Source: Mauremys mutica
Lineage: Eukaryota; Chordata; Testudines; Geoemydidae
Assembly: GCF_020497125.1 (NCBI RefSeq)
Contig: NW_025422893.1
Coordinates: forward strand, 62,001-126,000
Length of the DNA: 64,000 nt
Direction of reading: 5' to 3'
This document shows, piece after piece, positions 44,385 to 62,769 of this stretch; the first letter of the stretch is position 1; each line of letters begins with the position of its first letter. Position numbers and translations under genes: made by a program. The notes beneath the pieces were generated by a model, which was not told the DNA's origin, did no database searches, and saw only the letters and a program-made list of their open reading frames with translations.

Positions 44385-45825
44385 AAGGTCTGCCTGCTGC
44401 CCCTACCTCTCTGCCCCTCCCCTGAGACCCGCCCCGCCCACCGCCCCACCTCTCTGCCCCTCCCCTGAGACCCGCCCTGCCCACCGCCCCCACCTCTCTG
44501 CCCCTCCCCTGAGACCCGCCCTGCCCACCCCCCCACCTCTCTGCCCCTCCCCCGAGACCTGCCCTGCCCACCCCCCCACCTCTCTGCCCCTCCCCCGAGA
44601 CCCGCCCTGCCCACCGCCCCCACCTCTCTGCCCCCTCCCCTGAGACCCGTCCTGCCCACCGCCCCCACCTCTCTGCCCCTCCCCTGAGACCCGCCCTGCC
44701 CACCGCCCCCACCTCTCTGCCCCTCCCCTGAGACCCGCTCTGCCCACCCCCCCACCTCTCTGCCCCTCCCCTGAGACCCGCCCTGCCCATCGCCCCCACC
44801 TCTCTGCCCCTCCCCTGAGACCAGCCCTGCCCATCGCCCCCACCTCTGCCCCTCCCCTGAGACCCCCCCTGCCCACCGCCCCCACCTCTCTGCCCACCCC
44901 CCCATCTCTCTGCCCCTCCTCTGAGACCCGCCCTACCCACCGCCCCCACCTCTCTGCCCCTCCCCTGAGACCCGCCCTGCCCACAGCCCCCACCTCTCTG
45001 CCCCTCCCCTGAGACCCGCCCTGCCCAGGGCCCACACCTCTCTGCCCCTCCCCTGAGACCCGCCCTGCCCGCCGCCCCCACCTCTCTGCCCCTCCCCTGA
45101 GACCCACCCTGCCCACCACTTGCACCTCTCTGCCCCTCCCCTGAGACCAGCCCTGCCCACCGCCCCCACCTCTCTGCCCCTCCCCTGAGACCTGCCCTGC
45201 CCACCGCCCCCACCTCTCTGCCCCCTCCCCTGAGACCCACGCTGCCCACCACCCCACCTCTCTGCCCCTCCCCTGAGACCAGCCCTGCCCACCCCCCACC
45301 TCTCTGCCCCTCCCCTGAGACCCGCCCTGCCCACCGCCCCACCTCTCTGCCCCTCCCCTGAGACCCGCCCCGCCCACCGCCCCCACCTCTCTGCCCCTCC
45401 CCCGAGACCCGCCCTGCCCACCGCCCCCACCTCTCTGCCCCTCCCCTGAGACCCGCCCTGCCCACCGCCCCCACCTCTCTGCCCCTCCCCTGAGACCCGC
45501 CCTGCCCCCCGCCCCCACCTCTCTGCCCCTCCCCTGAGATCCGCCCTGCCCATCCCCCCCACCTCTCTGCCCCTCCCCTGAGACCCACCCTGCCCACCGC
45601 CCCCACCTCTCTGCCCCTCCCCTGAGACCAGCCCTGCCCACCACTTGCACCTCTCTGCCCCTCCCCTGAGACCCGCCCCGCCCACCGCCCCCACCTCTCT
45701 GCCCCTCCTCTGAGTCCCTCCCGGCCCACCGCCCCCACCTCTCTGCCCCTCCCCTGAGACCCGCCCCATGCACCGCCCCCACCTCTCTACCCCTCCCCTG
45801 AGACCCGCCCTGCCCCCACCTCTTT
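44385..45825. repeat. Minisatellite, 44-bp unit, about 33 copies
   Basis: The unit is 'cccctcccctgagacccgcc' + 'ctgcccaccgcccccacctc' + 'tctg'. Variants differ by small changes and 1-5 nt indels. Because 44 is not a multiple of 3, all three minus-strand frames stay open for hundreds of codons (for example 44137-45738), which is not evidence of coding. Confidence 0.95.
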
Positions 45826-46245
45826 CCTCGGTCGTCTGTTGTTATTCCTTGAAACATCAAGGATGGAATTAAAAGCTGAGTTTACTCCAGGGTGAGGAAA
45901 GAAAGGAGCCACCAACCCCCTAGCAAAGCTCAGTGCCCCAGAGAAAACCTGCCCCCTGCTATTGCAATCACTGATGTGCTGGGGATATGGCAGGAAAGGG
46001 ACTGTCTGAATGATCAAGGCAGGAAATGGACAACAATCTACAGCAACGTCATTGACCACAAACACACTCTAACCATGCTCCAGCCAGAAGGGAAATGAGC
46101 AGGAATTCTTGCTGTTCAGCCATGGACACACTTACACAAGGGCACAGCAGTGTGTGTGCTGAGGGAGCTGGTCTGAGGAAACAACTGGAATTGATCACTC
46201 AGTGAGAACAAAACTAGAGTGCAGTGAGAGACACATCACAACCAA

Positions 46246-46327
46246 GTAGTTGTGGCTGAGTGGTTAAGGGGGTGGACTAGCAATCCAGTGGGGTCTCTCT
46301 GCGCAGGTTTGAATCCTGCCAACTATG
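46246..46327 (+). tRNA. tRNA-Ser-type locus with AGC (Ala) anticodon, probably decayed
   Basis: The 82-nt sequence has the class II body of tRNA-Ser: acceptor GTAGTTG pairs with CAACTAT (one G-U), A box TGGCTGAGTGG, T-arm GCAGG-TTTGAAT-CCTGC, and a long variable arm. The anticodon loop is CTAGCAA, so positions 34-36 are AGC, an alanine anticodon, one change from serine AGA. Mismatches sit in the D-stem (G-G), at the top of the anticodon stem (G-G) and in the variable arm. No close T4 terminator. Probably a pseudogene. Confidence 0.6.
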
Positions 46328-46379
46328 GAGGGAGTTGTGGCTCTTTAGTTTCAAGGGAGCTGGGTCTTGTCTCACTCTC

Positions 46380-46550
46380 AAACTGTGTCTACACTATTGG
46401 GTAATGCGGCTTTAAAGTGTTTTAATTAAACAGCTGCTGCATGTCCACACTATGCCCTTTGTGTCACCAGAGCACATCCACGCTAGAATCTTGGATGGCC
46501 ACAGAGAGCAGTGCACTGTGGGTAGCTGTGCAACTGGCTGCAGGGTGTTT
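46380..46550. mobile_element. MITE-like fragment
   Basis: 'actgtgtctacactattggg', a second 'catgtccacactatg', and 'gcagtgcactgtgggtagct' follow the pattern of a mariner-like reptile MITE. Limits are uncertain. Confidence 0.4.
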
Positions 46551-47324
46551 TGGGAAGGGTTTGCAATGCCTCATGGGCTGGTACAGCATCACATGATGCA
46601 GGTTTCTCTATCCCACCGTTCCATGGGCATCTTACTAGATTGCCAGCTGCTTTTCAACTGCGGTGTGCGTGGCGGGGTAGAGACTGTGTGTGTGTGTGGG
46701 GAGAGGGAGTGTGTCGCACACTGTCTCTATGTTCAGACAGCTGCTGCAAGCAACCAGTCCAGGGAGAGGGGGCAGCCCCCACATCAGCCCCCGCTTCCCT
46801 CACTGGCTCGGGTCAGCTCAGCACAGCAGCCTCTGTCACACACGCACACACACACACACTGCTGCTGCTTAGCTCTGTGTCAGGGGTGCTGGAACAGGGG
46901 GTTTAGAGGGCCGTGGCCCCACCACTCTTAACTGGCTGTTAGGAGAAATGATGGAGGGGGGGAAAGGGGGAGTCTTGGGGGGGGAGAGGCATTCTGTGGG
47001 TGTGGCCTCGGGGGGAGGGGTGGTGTGAGTGTGGGTCCTTGGGGAAGGGTTTTCATGGGAGTGCCACAGTTCAGACAATAGTGACCCCCCCACTGCAAGG
47101 AAGCTCCCGCCGTCCCTGCTCTGTGTTGGTAGCGCGGGAGAGAGCAGCATTCCAGGGCAGTGATTTGCTCCCCGGGGCTCCGCCAGGGGCGCTTGGGAGG
47201 CTGCAGGGAGTCCTGGGCCCTTTATATCACCACCCTGGGGAAGCCGGGCCGGGCTGGCACAGCGTACCCGCTCTTGCCAGTACCCCATACCGGAATGTAC
47301 CAGCTTACGTTCACTTCTGGAAGG
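46551..47324. other. Unclassified DNA with short CA/GT runs
   Basis: GT and CA repeats near 46686 and 46840 and G-rich low complexity near 46950-47040. No exon recognised. Confidence 0.3.
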
Positions 47325-48475
47325 TCCTCACGTGGATCAATAACTGGTTAAAAGCCAGGAAACAAAGGGTAGGAATAAATGGACAGTTTTCAGGATGCAA
47401 ACAGGTAACTAGTGGTGCCTGTACTGGGACTAGTCAACATCTTCATAAACGACCTGCTGAATAGCGAGGTGACAAAATGTGCGGATGATCCAAAACTACA
47501 GAGGATAGTTAAGTCCAAAGCAGACTGGGAGGAGCTAAAAAGAGATTTCACAAAACTGGGTGAAAGGGCAACAAAACGGCAGATGAAATTCAATGTGGAT
47601 CAATGCAAAGTGATGCACATTGGCAAACATGATCCCAACTACACATAGAAAACGATGGGATGTAAAATAGCTGTTCCAACTCAAGTGAGAGATCTTGGAG
47701 TCACTGTGGATAGTTCTCTGCAAACATCCACTCAATGGGCAGTGGCAGGCAAAAAGCGAACAGAATGTTGGGAATCATGAAGAAAGGGATAGAGAATAAG
47801 AGAGAAAATCTTATTGCCACTGTATAAATCCATGGTACGCCCATATCTTGAATACTGCGTGCAGATATGGTCGCTCCATCTTAAAAAAGATGTATTGGAA
47901 TTGGAAAAGGTTCAGAAACGGGTATGGCGTGTCTGCCATATGAGGAGAGAATAACAAGACTGGGACTTTTCAGCTGGGAGAAAAGCTGACTAGGGGGAAA
48001 TATGCTAGAGGTCTATAAAATCATGACTGGTGTGGGGAAAGTAAATAAGGAGTGTTACTTATTCCTTCTCATAACACAAGAACTAGGGGTCACCAAATGA
48101 AATTAATAGGCAGCCCGTTTAAAACAAACAAAAGGAAGTATTTTTTCACACAACGCACAGTCAACCTGCGGAACTCCTTGCCAGAGGAGGTTGTGAAGGC
48201 CAAGACTATAACAGGGTTCCAAAAAAGAGCTAAATCAATTCATGGAGGACATGCTCTGAGCCAGGATGGGCAGAGAAGGTGTCCCTAGTCTCTGTTTGCC
48301 AGGAGCTGGGAATAGGTGACAGGGGATGGGTCACTTGGTGATTCCCTGTTCTGTTCATTTGCTCTGGGGCACCTGGCATTGGCCGCTATGGGAAGACAGG
48401 ATACTGGGCTAGATGGACCCAGTCTGACCCAGTCTTGCCGTTCGTACGTCCTTATGTCCTTATGCTCCTTTCATA
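47325..48475 (+). mobile_element. CR1 retrotransposon, 5' truncated
   Basis: Same subfamily as 5097-6171. It starts further 5' (WINNWLKARKQRVGINGQ), contains a mutated catalytic motif (KCADDPKL for KFADDTKL), then KCKVMHIGKHDPNYT-like residues, and ends GTCCTTATGTCCTTATG. Many stops. Confidence 0.92.
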
Positions 48476-50140
48476 CAGATGCCTGGGATTCTGCCTCACA
48501 ATGTGTCCCTGAGGTCTCAGCCAAAATGCCCAGACAGGCAAACACTCTGGGCTCCTGAACCCTCTGCCCCCCACCTAGTGCCTATGGCTCATCCCTGACC
48601 CTTGATGCTGCTCCTTGCTATAGACTGTGAAAGGAGCGGAGGCAGCGCAGGAGCCTTCTGGGGACGCAGATCTGAGGCTTTGGGAGAGAGACATTGTCTG
48701 AGATATCAGAGCGCTGCAAACCCTGCAGCCACCCCCACAATCCGGGGCCTGTTCCAGCCTTGAGTCTGGGCTGCCGCGATCCCTCCCCCAGAGCAGGACG
48801 CCCACAGATTACAGCCTGAAAATAGGCGTGTGCCACTAACTCCTGTTCTCCCTGACAGGGCCTCCCCTAGACCAAGTGCCTCTCCCAGGCAAGATGTGTC
48901 TTCGGTGCCCCCCCCGATATGTTAAAATTTTGAATATCTTATTTTTCATTGCATTTGTAGCTCAGCTCATGATTTTGACGCACAATTTCAATGCATGATT
49001 TTCTCTGTCATATAAGATGATAAATTTGCAGGCTAGGTTCTGTAAACCTGTATTTATTCATGCCATATATAAGCAAATAAAACAAATGCATTTTCTTTAA
49101 GCATATAGAAACTTTTTAATTTTGACAGTAACTGAAATGTACTAACATCTAGCAATGGAGCACTCACCAGCACAGGGTGGGTCGGTATTAAATAGTGTTA
49201 CAGTAGGAGACAGCGTTAGGATGTTAACCCCAGGCCTTTAGTTGAAAGGTCGCTTCTCTCTCCTTTCCCCCATGAACTGAAGCGCAGCATTAAAGAGATC
49301 CAAAGATTGGCCAATGGCATTTTAAAGTGCTAAAATAGCAAGTAATGTCGGTCTCTCATTGGCCATCAGCGACTGAAGATGTGGTTTAATGAGCCGGAGC
49401 TTCAAGGCGAGGGTGGCTCTGTCCACTGCCTTCCGTTGCGCTGCTGGGCCCCAAGTCCCTGGTGGCCAATATGTGACGCTGGGAGAAGACAGTGGGGTGG
49501 CAAGTGGCGGCAGGACTTTTGCCACCAGGGTCTAGCTGCCCAACTTCCTCCTGGTACTGCTGGCCCCCCGTCGCCTTCAGGAAACCCAGGAACTAAGGCA
49601 GGAATAGGGCGAGGAAGCGAGTAAAGCCGAGCAAGGAAGGCAAAAGTGAATCTTGTCTTCATGGGCCGCTCGCAATGACGTCCTTTTTCTGTGCCACAGC
49701 TGACAACAACATCCCAGACAGAAAAGCAGGAGGCCAAAAAGAAACCGAGCAGCTGCTGAAGTAGTTCAGCTGGGAGCGTGCTAGACTAACAGGCTCTTCT
49801 ATCCCCCTTTGTGCATGGGTGGGATGTTTTCTGAAAGTGCAGCAGTTCCTTTAACTGCCATGAGTCCCTCATTTCATGCTATGCAGCAGGAAAAGGCAGC
49901 ATGGGCTTCTGCACCGAGTTGGCCCACCTGACCTTTCATTCTTCTCTTGCTCTTTGTCAGCAAGGGGAAGAAAAAGCAGCTCTCCCTCAAGCTGGAGTCA
50001 CAAGGGTGACGTAAGGACGACTTCCTGAGCCCCAGCTCCAGTCCTCTGCTCTGCCAGCTGACCTATTGAAGGGCTGCCACCACTTTCTCCAGGTTTGTCC
50101 ATTGGTCTGTGCGAGGGTGAGCAACAGCCAAGCAGATGGA
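48476..50140. other. Unclassified intergenic DNA
   Basis: No splice-supported exon. ORFs between 49300 and 49740 on both strands lack motifs. Confidence 0.3.
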
Positions 50141-50213
50141 GTTTCTGTAATGTAGTGGTTATCATGTTTGCCTAACACACAAAAGGTCCCTGGTTCAAAA
50201 CCAGGCAGAAACA
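50141..50213 (+). tRNA. tRNA-Val (AAC)
   Basis: 73 nt. The acceptor GTTTCTG/CAGAAAC is perfect, the T-arm CCTGG-TTCAAAA-CCAGG is perfect, and the anticodon loop around CCTAACA gives AAC. B box GGTTCAAAACC, and a TTTT terminator at 50225-50228. It differs from the usual vertebrate tRNA-Val mainly at CpG positions, where both sides of stems changed and pairing was kept. Confidence 0.8.
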
Positions 50214-51250
50214 TGCTGGCTTCCTTTTGCCAGATCCCCTTGCTGTTCAGGAAGGCCTCCTCCTTCTCCTATTGGCCTGTCCGTGGGATAACTCCAACCC
50301 CTGCATGACAGAGGGTGCTGACAGCAGTGGAGAAAGCACCTTGGCGTCAGGCTGGAGAACCTAGAGGAGTGCGGCGTGTTACCATTTGGAGGCTTGTGGC
50401 TTGGCCTCCTCTGCTGTTGGAGGATGGCCAGTGGAGGCCGGCTCTTCCTGCTGGCCTCCTCTGCGTGACTTGCCAAAGGAGGAAGTGAGGCAGGAATGGG
50501 GCAAAAGAGGAAAGTGAAGCTGAGGAAGGCAGGGCAGAAAGTAAGCACATCATTGAGGCTAAATGGGGTGAGTAGAGCGTCACCATTCGTTCTGCAAAGC
50601 CGGGGGAGGTGCGGTTGGCTGCTGGGAGGCAGAATCCTGTGCCTGCCTCTTGGCTTCCCAGGGGTGGCTCCTTGCAGCCCAGGAGAAGCAGGGTTCTGGG
50701 GGGAAGGAAAAGCAGCAATGGCGAGGCTGAGTGGGCTCCTTTCTGGCTGAGATGGTGAGTCTGGGAGTTGCCTGTAAGCCATAAGTGGACTTGGTGGAGT
50801 GAAAACCGCTGCTCCATTCTGGCTGACCTGGGGGAGCCATTAATGAGTTGGGAGTGGGGGCAGGGCACTGGCTGTGAGCAAAGTCGTCTTCTTCTTTCCT
50901 GCCATGGGGAGCCCAGCCTTAAGGCTGCCCAGCATGCACTGCAGCTCGACCATTAAGCCTTCCTGTGGCATAACCGAACTACGGCCTAGTGTAATAAGGT
51001 GTAAAGTTTAGATTGTGAATTTATCTTTAATTTCCATGGTAACTTACTTTGATCTTTTATGCCTACCACTTATAATCCTTAAAACTCCATCTTTCTGTAG
51101 TTAATAAATCTGTTTTATGAAACTGGTGTATTTTGCTTGAAGTTCTTGGGAAATCTCAGCTCCATTACAAGGCTGGTTCATGTACTATTCACAGTGAGGG
51201 AGGGGTGAACCCTGCGTAATAAACTCACTATTGTGTCATACAGGAGGCCT
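50214..51250. other. Unclassified intergenic DNA
   Basis: Several overlapping ORFs (50195-50868) on both strands lack motifs. The part near 51000-51240 looks like an old retroelement end. No gene supported. Confidence 0.3.
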
Positions 51251-51841
51251 GTGATATGCAGGGGGTCAGATTAGATGCTCTAATGGTCTCTTCTGGCCAT
51301 AAAGTCGACTAATTTCTGAAAAACCAAATGTAGCATTGGGAGCAGCGTCTGATGTTTCCCTGTCTAGCCGGCTTGCTGCCTAGAACGAACGCTCCTTGAG
51401 TGGGGTGATCCACAGGGAGTAGCTCAAACCTCCAAAGTGCTTGGACAGGGGCAGGACATTGGCACAGCAAGGGAGGGGTGTGGCAGTGACATCACAAAGG
51501 CCTTTTGCAAGACCTCAGCCTATTGGTCAAAGACTATTGTTGGGAAGGTGGTGGGGAGGTGGTGACCTCACAGAGCGATGCTGACATCAGCCAGGCAGGA
51601 CAGGGGCGAGGGGCCAGGGAAGGTTTGAAAGCTGTTCAGTCTGATCCATCTGGTGACAGTTGAATTCTAGGCATGGAAAACACGAGGTTAAGGAGGCAGA
51701 ACTTTATTCTGCATCTGGGATTTTGTCCCTTAGAATCACTGGGGACATTGGGGTTTATCGTTTTTGCATCCCCTCTTCCTCCCTCCTCTTTTTCTCTTGC
51801 TTCCTTTGTCCTTTTACCTGTTCCCCTCCCAACACCAGGAG

Positions 51842-51844
<3 letters not shown>

Positions 51845-51879
<35 letters not shown>
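51845..51879. repeat. (GT)n microsatellite
   Basis: A GT run of about 35 bp, the longest allele among the three duplicon copies. Confidence 0.95.
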
Positions 51880-52050
51880 GCAGGGGAGGGCTCTGCAGCT
51901 CCCATTGTGGGAGGTCCACACAAAAATGTGGGGCTGAAATAGAGCTCGGGCAGTGATCCCATCAGTGACCTGGGCCATCCTCTGGGCTCTCTGGTGAGAA
52001 CCCTCAGCCTCCCGCCCTCAGTCTCTATCCCTGATTGGCTCAGCAGGGGG

Positions 52051-52240
52051 TTATTGACAGGGATGAGACTCAGGTCCTTGTTCTCTTTTAAGACCAAGTA
52101 AATAAGTCAGAACCAGTTCTATGTTTGATGAATTTTGCTGCTTCTCTGCATTAATGGTCTCTGAGCAGTTCATGATTCTCTCTAACATTGCAGTTCTCCT
52201 CAAATACTTGCTGAATAATTACTGTCACTGTTGTTGGTCT
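52051..52240 (-). pseudogene. Exon D2 copy 3, broken
   Basis: The minus strand matches 40070-40259 but shares with copy 1 the 1-nt deletion after AACAACAGTG, which leads to TGA in the 'agtatttgagg' segment. The first part of the exon is gone, removed by the deletion that joins 'cactaatga' to 'gaccaacaac'. It does not have the 39-bp inversion. Confidence 0.75.
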
Positions 52241-53276
52241 CATTAGTGTTATTTACAGGAGTTTTAGCACCTTCATAACGGGAGAAAAACCAGCCGACCT
52301 TCCCAGAAGCGGCTTTGCCATTGAGGGAAAAGGGGATTTGAACAGTGCTTGGGATCCATTTGAAATCCCCTTCCAAGTCTGACACTTTCATCGCCTGCCA
52401 GACTGACTCTGATTTAGGATCAAAAACGTACAAGCACCATTCCCAAGCATGGAAAGCCAAGAACATCACCCCACCAGACAGGCTGGGAAGCGAAGGAATA
52501 CGAAGGGGTGAACTGTGCATGGCTCAGGCACAAGGTAACAGTTCTGGGGTGATGGGGAAGGATGGAATGTCTGAGTCGCCCCATCTCCTTCCAGTGGCAC
52601 AGAGCCTAAAATGACCCATATTTCCCTGACACTTCTCCAGCTTTTCATCATATTTAAATATATTTTAAATGAGAAAAAAAAGTCAACAAAATAACTGCTG
52701 TTGTGCACAATCCAGGGTAATGTGAGAACAACTGGGAATGAGGAAATCTCTCCTCAAAGAGGAACTTGACGTCTCTAACAATAACTTTGCACTGGGAGGA
52801 GGAGTATAAATGTGAATCTGTAGGTTTATTTAGAAAAGGAAATGTGATGATGGTTAGCTCAGACAGGAGGAAATGTGCAAGATAACTCCACCGACTATCC
52901 ATGGCCCATGTCTTTAGTGCAAGAATAGTTCTCTTTTTACATCAGGAAAGTGAACTCAAGCTAGCTAACTCCATGGCAACCATAGTGATGAGACCCAGGT
53001 AGATTTTATCTCAACGTAGCTGGTTGAAGACACCCCCCATCTTCCCCACCTGGGGTGATGACATTCCTGGTAGAAAGGACACACTCCCATGACTTGCAGG
53101 ACAATGGAGTTGATACAAAAGACCACAGGATCCACCCCAAAGACGGGCGAGCTTCAAAAGTGGGCAACTCATGTGTGGGAGCTGAGGAACTACAGTGTGC
53201 AAAAGATGCAAACAGCCTTAACACTCACTACCTGGGAACTGTCAAAAGAATTAAAGAAAAAAATCTTCTGACAGCT
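52241..53276 (-). other. 3' flank/UTR of gene B
   Basis: Mirror of 13936-14960 with few differences. No clear polyadenylation signal identified. Confidence 0.5.
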
Positions 53277-60464
<7,188 letters not shown>

Positions 60465-60561
60465 TCTGCAGCCTGGCAGGGCGAGAAGGGCAGTTGTGGA
60501 GGTTTCAGAACAGGCTTCAGTTCATTTCACATCACGATTCCCCCAGGCCCTTTCCCTGCAG

Positions 60562-60929
60562 CAGGGGCGGCTCTAGGCACCAGCAAAACAAGCTGGTGCC
60601 TAGGGCGGCAAAATCTAGGGGGCGTCCCCTGCCGCCGGGGGGGGGGCGGGAGGCTGGGCCGGCGGACCTGCCGCAGTCATGTCTGCGGGAGGTCCACCGG
60701 AGTCCCGGGACGACTGGACCTGCCGCAGGCATGACTGCGGACGGGGCGCTCGTCCCGCGGCTCGGCTGGACCTCCCGCAGGCATGACTGCGGCAGCTCAA
60801 GCGGAGCCGCCGGACCCGCGAACCGTCCGCAGCTGCGGGAGGTCCAGCCGAGCCACACAGGACCAGCGGCTCCGGGGCGCCTCCCGCGCATGACTGCTTG
60901 GGGCAGCCAAAAACCTAGAGCCGCCCCTG
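60562..60929. mobile_element. Complete non-autonomous hAT element, 368 bp, right arm only
   Basis: Perfect 16-bp inverted ends CAGGGGCGGCTCTAGG and CCTAGAGCCGCCCCTG, with a perfect 8-bp target duplication CCCTGCAG (60554-60561 and 60930-60937). The interior is CpG-rich and contains about four units around 'ctgccgcaggcatgactgcg'. The empty site with a single CTGCAGGG is intact in gene A (4786-4793) and in gene C. It lies in the 5' part of gene B. Confidence 0.95.
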
Positions 60930-61239
60930 CCCTGCAGACAGAGATTGTAGATTCTGCCAGGCTGGGAACATGCTCAGTCCCCACAGTGCAGCACAGACCT
61001 GGCCCCTGGCCCCTCCTTTCCCCCTTGGGCTCCCCCCAGCAGCAGTAACCAAGACATTTTGAAGCCCTCCCAGCAACAGGGTGTGAACCAAACCCTGGAC
61101 CAGACCAGACCCAAAGGAGCCCCTTGGGGGGGGTCCCCCTGACACTGCCCCCAGGGCAGCGCACTCCTGCAGCAGGGGGAACAGGGAGAGTCCGGGGCTG
61201 GTTCTTCCTCTCTCTGCTCCTCACCTCGGTCACAGGGAA

Positions 61240-62480
61240 GTGACCCTGGGCAGGGACGCTGCAGTGAGTGTGCCGGGGGGGGTGGTGTCAGAGAGCTGGG
61301 AACCTGCCCCCCCTCTCCCGTCCCCTCCCCTAGCGCCCTGCCCCGGGCTGGGAGCCGGGGTCACCGCCCCGTTCCCGGGGGCTCCCCCCGCGGCTGCCCC
61401 GCTCCGCCCGTGCGGGGAAGGGGGCACCAGGCGGGGGGACCCGCTTCACCCCCCCGGTACCGGGCACAGCAGAGCCGGGGGGGGGGCGGCTCAGACTCGC
61501 TGCGGGAAGGATCCTCCCGGCCTCAGCGCTGTAGCAGCTCCGGGCCCCCGGGGGCGGCGATGGGGGGGGCACCGCGCAGAGCCCGGGACCTGCCCCGTCC
61601 CCCGGGCTCCGTCACCGGGAGCCTCAGCAGAGCCCGGGGCGGGGCCCGGCTGGAGAAAGCTCCGCCCCCCCCGCCGGACCCCCCCCCATCCCAGCGGGGG
61701 CGGGGCGGATCCTGCTGCGGCTCCGCTGGGGCCGAGGCGGCTCCGAGGCTTCTCCCGGGTCCCCCGGGGCAGAGTCACGTGCCCGCCCCCCCAGTGCCCC
61801 CCCCGGGGTCTCTCACTCCCCGGGGGCTCCGGGCGGGGCTGGGGCGGGCAGAGCCCGGGGGGCGGGGCCCAGCTGGAGAACCCCCCCCCCCGGCCAGGCC
61901 CCCCCGCACAGACCCGCCCCCCCCCCGGAGAGCAGCAGCGGCTCAGCCCAGACCCGGCTCATACGGAGGCAGCAGCAGCAGCTTTGTTCTCCCGCCCGCA
62001 GCGGGGCTCGCACGGAGCATGCGCGATTTTACCTGCTGAAACCCTCCGTTACCTGGGCTGGAGAGAGCGGAAGCGGCCCCGGGGCAGGCTGGGAGATGTA
62101 GTTCCTGACTCTCCCCGGAGCGGAAGTGACGTTGGGGGGAGAGACCAAGCCGAGTTGCAAACGCGCGCGGGGCCGTTGGAGCCTCTCTGCCCGCCCCCGC
62201 CCCGGTGAGTGAGAGACCCCGGGGGGGGCGGGAACGTGACTCTGCCCCGGGGAACCCGGGAGAAGCCTCGGAGCCGCCTCGGCCCCAGCGGAGCCGCAGC
62301 AGGATCCGCCCCCCCCGCTGGGATGGGGGCGGGGCCCTGGGAGTGAGGGGGGTGTCGGGGGGACGCGGGGGGTGTTGAACTGTCTCTGGGGGGTGTCGGG
62401 CGGGGGGGGAGAAGCCGGAGTTGCGGGGGGGGGAAGGTCGGTGGGACGCGGGGGGGGGGGTTGAACTGTCTCTGGGCAGC
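61240..62480. promoter_or_regulatory. Bidirectional CpG-island promoter (gene B and outward transcript)
   Basis: Very high CpG, no TATA. A motif cluster lies at 62017-62133: NRF1-type GCATGCGCG, ZNF143 site, and ETS/CRE CGGAAGTGACGTT. To the left is gene B (minus). To the right, a candidate first exon ends GCCCCG/GTGAGT at 62204. The core is flanked by an inverted repeat of about 135 bp (61683-61823 and 62205-62338). The ORFs here, including 61240-62208, are compositional artefacts. Confidence 0.75.
62083..62102 (-). promoter_or_regulatory. ZNF143/Staf-like site
   Basis: The reverse complement ACTACATCTCCCAGCCTGCC is identical to the site at 3987-4006. Confidence 0.7.
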
Positions 62481-62769
62481 CAGGAAATTTCTGAGATGGG
62501 AGAGTGGCGGGCGGGCGAAGGGGGGAGGGGGGTTAATTGGATCCTGTCCCTGTTGGTGCCACTTGCCTCTCGCCCCCGATACAAATTCTCTCCAGTTCTG
62601 CCCCTTTTCTCGCTCAGTGTCTCACCCGGGCTGTAAAATCCGGGGAGATTCGCCCCTTTCCCCGCCAATGAGCCGCTCTCCCGTCTCCCCCATTTCCCCC
62701 CGGTCTCTCCAGGAGTCTGATTTTCCACCTCCAGTTGCAGGTCGTGACACGTTTTCTCTGCACATCTCA

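Larger units (their letters stand above)
51335..52240 (-). repeat. Duplicon copy 3 (outer edge of right arm)
   Basis: Reverse-strand copy of 16265-17329 and 40070-41195. It lacks the middle segment (the 'aggctcttaccttctaaaca' part) found in copies 1 and 2. It contains the broken D2 exon (stop at 52051) and a (GT)n run at 51845-51879. Confidence 0.8.

Noticed and set aside
44137..45860. ORFs of 533, 485 and 278 aa on the minus strand
   Set aside because: They come from the 44-bp minisatellite, whose period keeps all frames open. No start context or homology.
49748..49800. tRNA 5'-half-like sequence (TAGTTCAGCTGGGAGCGTG)
   Set aside because: It resembles an A-box region but has no matching anticodon stem, T-arm or acceptor partner.
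50195..50868. Overlapping minus-strand ORFs of 173-195 aa
   Set aside because: Several frames are open together, with no motif and no splice context.
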